NCBI GenBank assembly: GCA_029260615.1
Contig: JAJDCX010000010.1
Span: 1 to 32,616 of the forward strand
Origin: Phycisphaeraceae bacterium
GTDB lineage: Bacteria > Planctomycetota > Phycisphaerae > Phycisphaerales > Phycisphaeraceae
Reading direction: 5' to 3'
Length of the DNA stretch: 32,616 nucleotides
Below, in pieces: positions 31,253-32,616 of the stretch (the first letter of the stretch is position 1; every line of letters starts with the position of its first letter). The translations under genes and the position numbers were made by a program. The notes under the pieces are model-generated. The model was not told the DNA's origin, searched no databases, and saw nothing but the letters and a program-made list of their open reading frames with translations.

Positions 31253-32616
31253 ATGCAAGACTTTATTAAAGAGATGGTGAATAGTGGACTCGCACCTAAA
31301 GACAGGGCATCAATAACTATTACTGGTTCTAATATTAAAACCTACCTAATGGAAGAAGATAAAAAGGGCAAGCCAACAGGGTGGTACAGATACAAAGAAG
31401 ATGAACACGGAGCTGTGGGTCAGTTTGGTAGCCATAGGTATGGCGAGTCTCATGTATGGAACAGCAAAATAAAGCGCGACTTGGACCCTGAGACAGCTGG
31501 CAAGATCAAAGCCGATCGGGAGCGGAATAAAAAATTATTAGAGATTGAGAGAGTGGAAGCACAGAGGGACGCAGCCGATAGTGCAGCTGAGATGCTTAAC
31601 TCTTTGCCGCCTGCTACTGGTGATGAGCCATACTTTAAGAGTAAGGGTGTTAAACCATTTAGCGGCATTAAGGCTGACGGTGATACGGTTGTCATACCTA
31701 TGTGGCGTGGCGGTTCTAAGTCAGGTGTGCAAACTATAGACGGTAACGGCAATAAGCGATTTACTAAGGGTGCTGCTATAGATGGTGGGTTTTTCCCACT
31801 AGTTAGCAAGGAAGACAAAAAGAATTTTTTTGTAATATGTGAGGGGTATGCGACGGCAGCTACAATTAGAGAAGCAACTGGCTACCCTACTGTGTGTGCT
31901 TTTGTTGCTAATAATTTAATGTCGGTGGCTGAGGGTATACGTAACAAGTATCCTAATGCTCAGATAATTATTGCAGCTGACAATGACCAATGGCGACTTA
32001 ACCCCAAAGAGAGAGCTAAAAATAATCTCACACCACCTGATAGTGGTGCTGCTAGTGAGTGGGATTTATGGGCTGAGAATGGGTGGATGGAGAACATAGG
32101 AATCATCAAGGGTAAGTCTGCTGCGGCTATGGTTAATGGATTTCTTTGTTACCCTGACATACCTAGCGATCACCCTGATAAGATAACTGACTTTAATGAC
32201 ATAGGGCTGGAGGCTACTAAGGCTGAGATAGATGCAGTGGTTAAACAGACTAAGCAGGTATTAGAGGAGCGCAAAGCTGCACCAGCTGTATGTAAAATGG
32301 GATGGAAAGACAGGATATTTTGGTCTGATAGAGACAAAGGTATTATGGATAATAAACGACCATTGCATAATGCTATTATTATTATGTCAGGCAGTGAGAA
32401 ATACGGCGAAGGATTTGCTTACAATGAGTTTGACAGCAAGGTTTATGTCATCAAGCCGTTGCCGTGGGATGGTAACAATAAGTTCGAGCCTAGAGAATTA
32501 GGAGAGAGTGATCTTATTAGATGTCAGGCATCGCTAGAGGTGATGGGTGTAAAGATGGGTAAGTTACAGACCAAAGATGCGCTTACTATTGCAGCTGAGG
32601 AGATAGACTTTCACCC
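31253..32616 (+). CDS. TOPRIM primase-helicase (partial, cut by window edge)
   Basis: At least 454 codons are open from ATG 31253 (ribosome site AAAAGGATAATAGT) to the window end. The middle matches phage TOPRIM primases: VVIPMWRGGSKSGVQTIDGN, then the TOPRIM core with Glu197 in VICEGYATAATI, and Asp243 and Asp245 in IIAADNDQW. No zinc-binding motif is seen at the N-terminus. The C-terminal part (HNAIIIMSGSEKYGEGFAYN, LEVMGVKMGKLQTKDALTIA and DFHP at the edge) resembles the start of a VirE/VapE-type SF3 helicase domain. The gene probably continues past the window with the ATPase motifs. It would prime and unwind DNA for phage replication. Confidence 0.85.
   Translation, partial: MQDFIKEMVNSGLAPKDRASITITGSNIKTYLMEEDKKGKPTGWYRYKEDEHGAVGQFGSHRYGESHVWNSKIKRDLDPETAGKIKADRERNKKLLEIERVEAQRDAADSAAEMLNSLPPATGDEPYFKSKGVKPFSGIKADGDTVVIPMWRGGSKSGVQTIDGNGNKRFTKGAAIDGGFFPLVSKEDKKNFFVICEGYATAATIREATGYPTVCAFVANNLMSVAEGIRNKYPNAQIIIAADNDQWRLNPKERAKNNLTPPDSGAASEWDLWAENGWMENIGIIKGKSAAAMVNGFLCYPDIPSDHPDKITDFNDIGLEATKAEIDAVVKQTKQVLEERKAAPAVCKMGWKDRIFWSDRDKGIMDNKRPLHNAIIIMSGSEKYGEGFAYNEFDSKVYVIKPLPWDGNNKFEPRELGESDLIRCQASLEVMGVKMGKLQTKDALTIAAEEIDFH

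Overview
This window is a stretch of a tailed double-stranded DNA phage with a T7/BPP-1-like podovirus plan: a portal with no separate tail tube or sheath genes, a gp11-like adaptor, a gp12-like nozzle, three internal virion proteins and a fibre with a T7-type N-terminus. The DNA is moderately AT-rich, uses standard stops and has strong Shine-Dalgarno sites, which fits a phage of a Gram-negative, perhaps aquatic, bacterium. No integrase, reverse transcriptase, tRNA or CRISPR was seen. The left edge begins at a promoter and the right edge cuts a primase-helicase gene.

Layout: (1) 1-4631, plus strand, DNA metabolism: YqaJ-type exonuclease, a phage protein of unknown role, a small HTH protein, SSB, a C5-cytosine methyltransferase reading frame broken by one TGA, a second long gene nested in another frame of that methyltransferase, then small unknown genes. 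(2) 4504-25570, minus strand, one late operon read right to left: small and large terminase subunits, portal, scaffold, capsid, decoration-like protein, adaptor, nozzle, internal virion proteins, fibre, fibre chaperone, lysis genes (membrane proteins, M15 peptidase, 3-TM holin), then a metallophosphoesterase with an N-terminal HTH. (3) 25571-26659, a 1.1-kb divergent control region with palindromic CCTTACAA/TTGTAAGG sites, a GC-rich tandem repeat and a rightward promoter. (4) 26660-32616, plus strand: small unknown genes, a MoxR-type AAA ATPase, a metallopeptidase-like/VWA protein flanked by four Gly-Xaa repeat genes, small genes, a structured leader and the TOPRIM primase-helicase.

Most unusual parts: the methyltransferase locus at 2198-3220, where two frames both carry recognisable protein signatures and only the nested one is intact; and the cassette at 28037-30851, where four genes made of (NAT-GGN)n codons, varying mainly at one base of the Xaa codon, surround a VWA/metallopeptidase gene behind a MoxR ATPase. 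Each repeat gene ends in a run of seven A's and an ATGA overlap. The divergent region and a possible pseudoknot upstream of the primase gene are candidate control elements. All functions are judged from sequence motifs and family memory; no searches were run.
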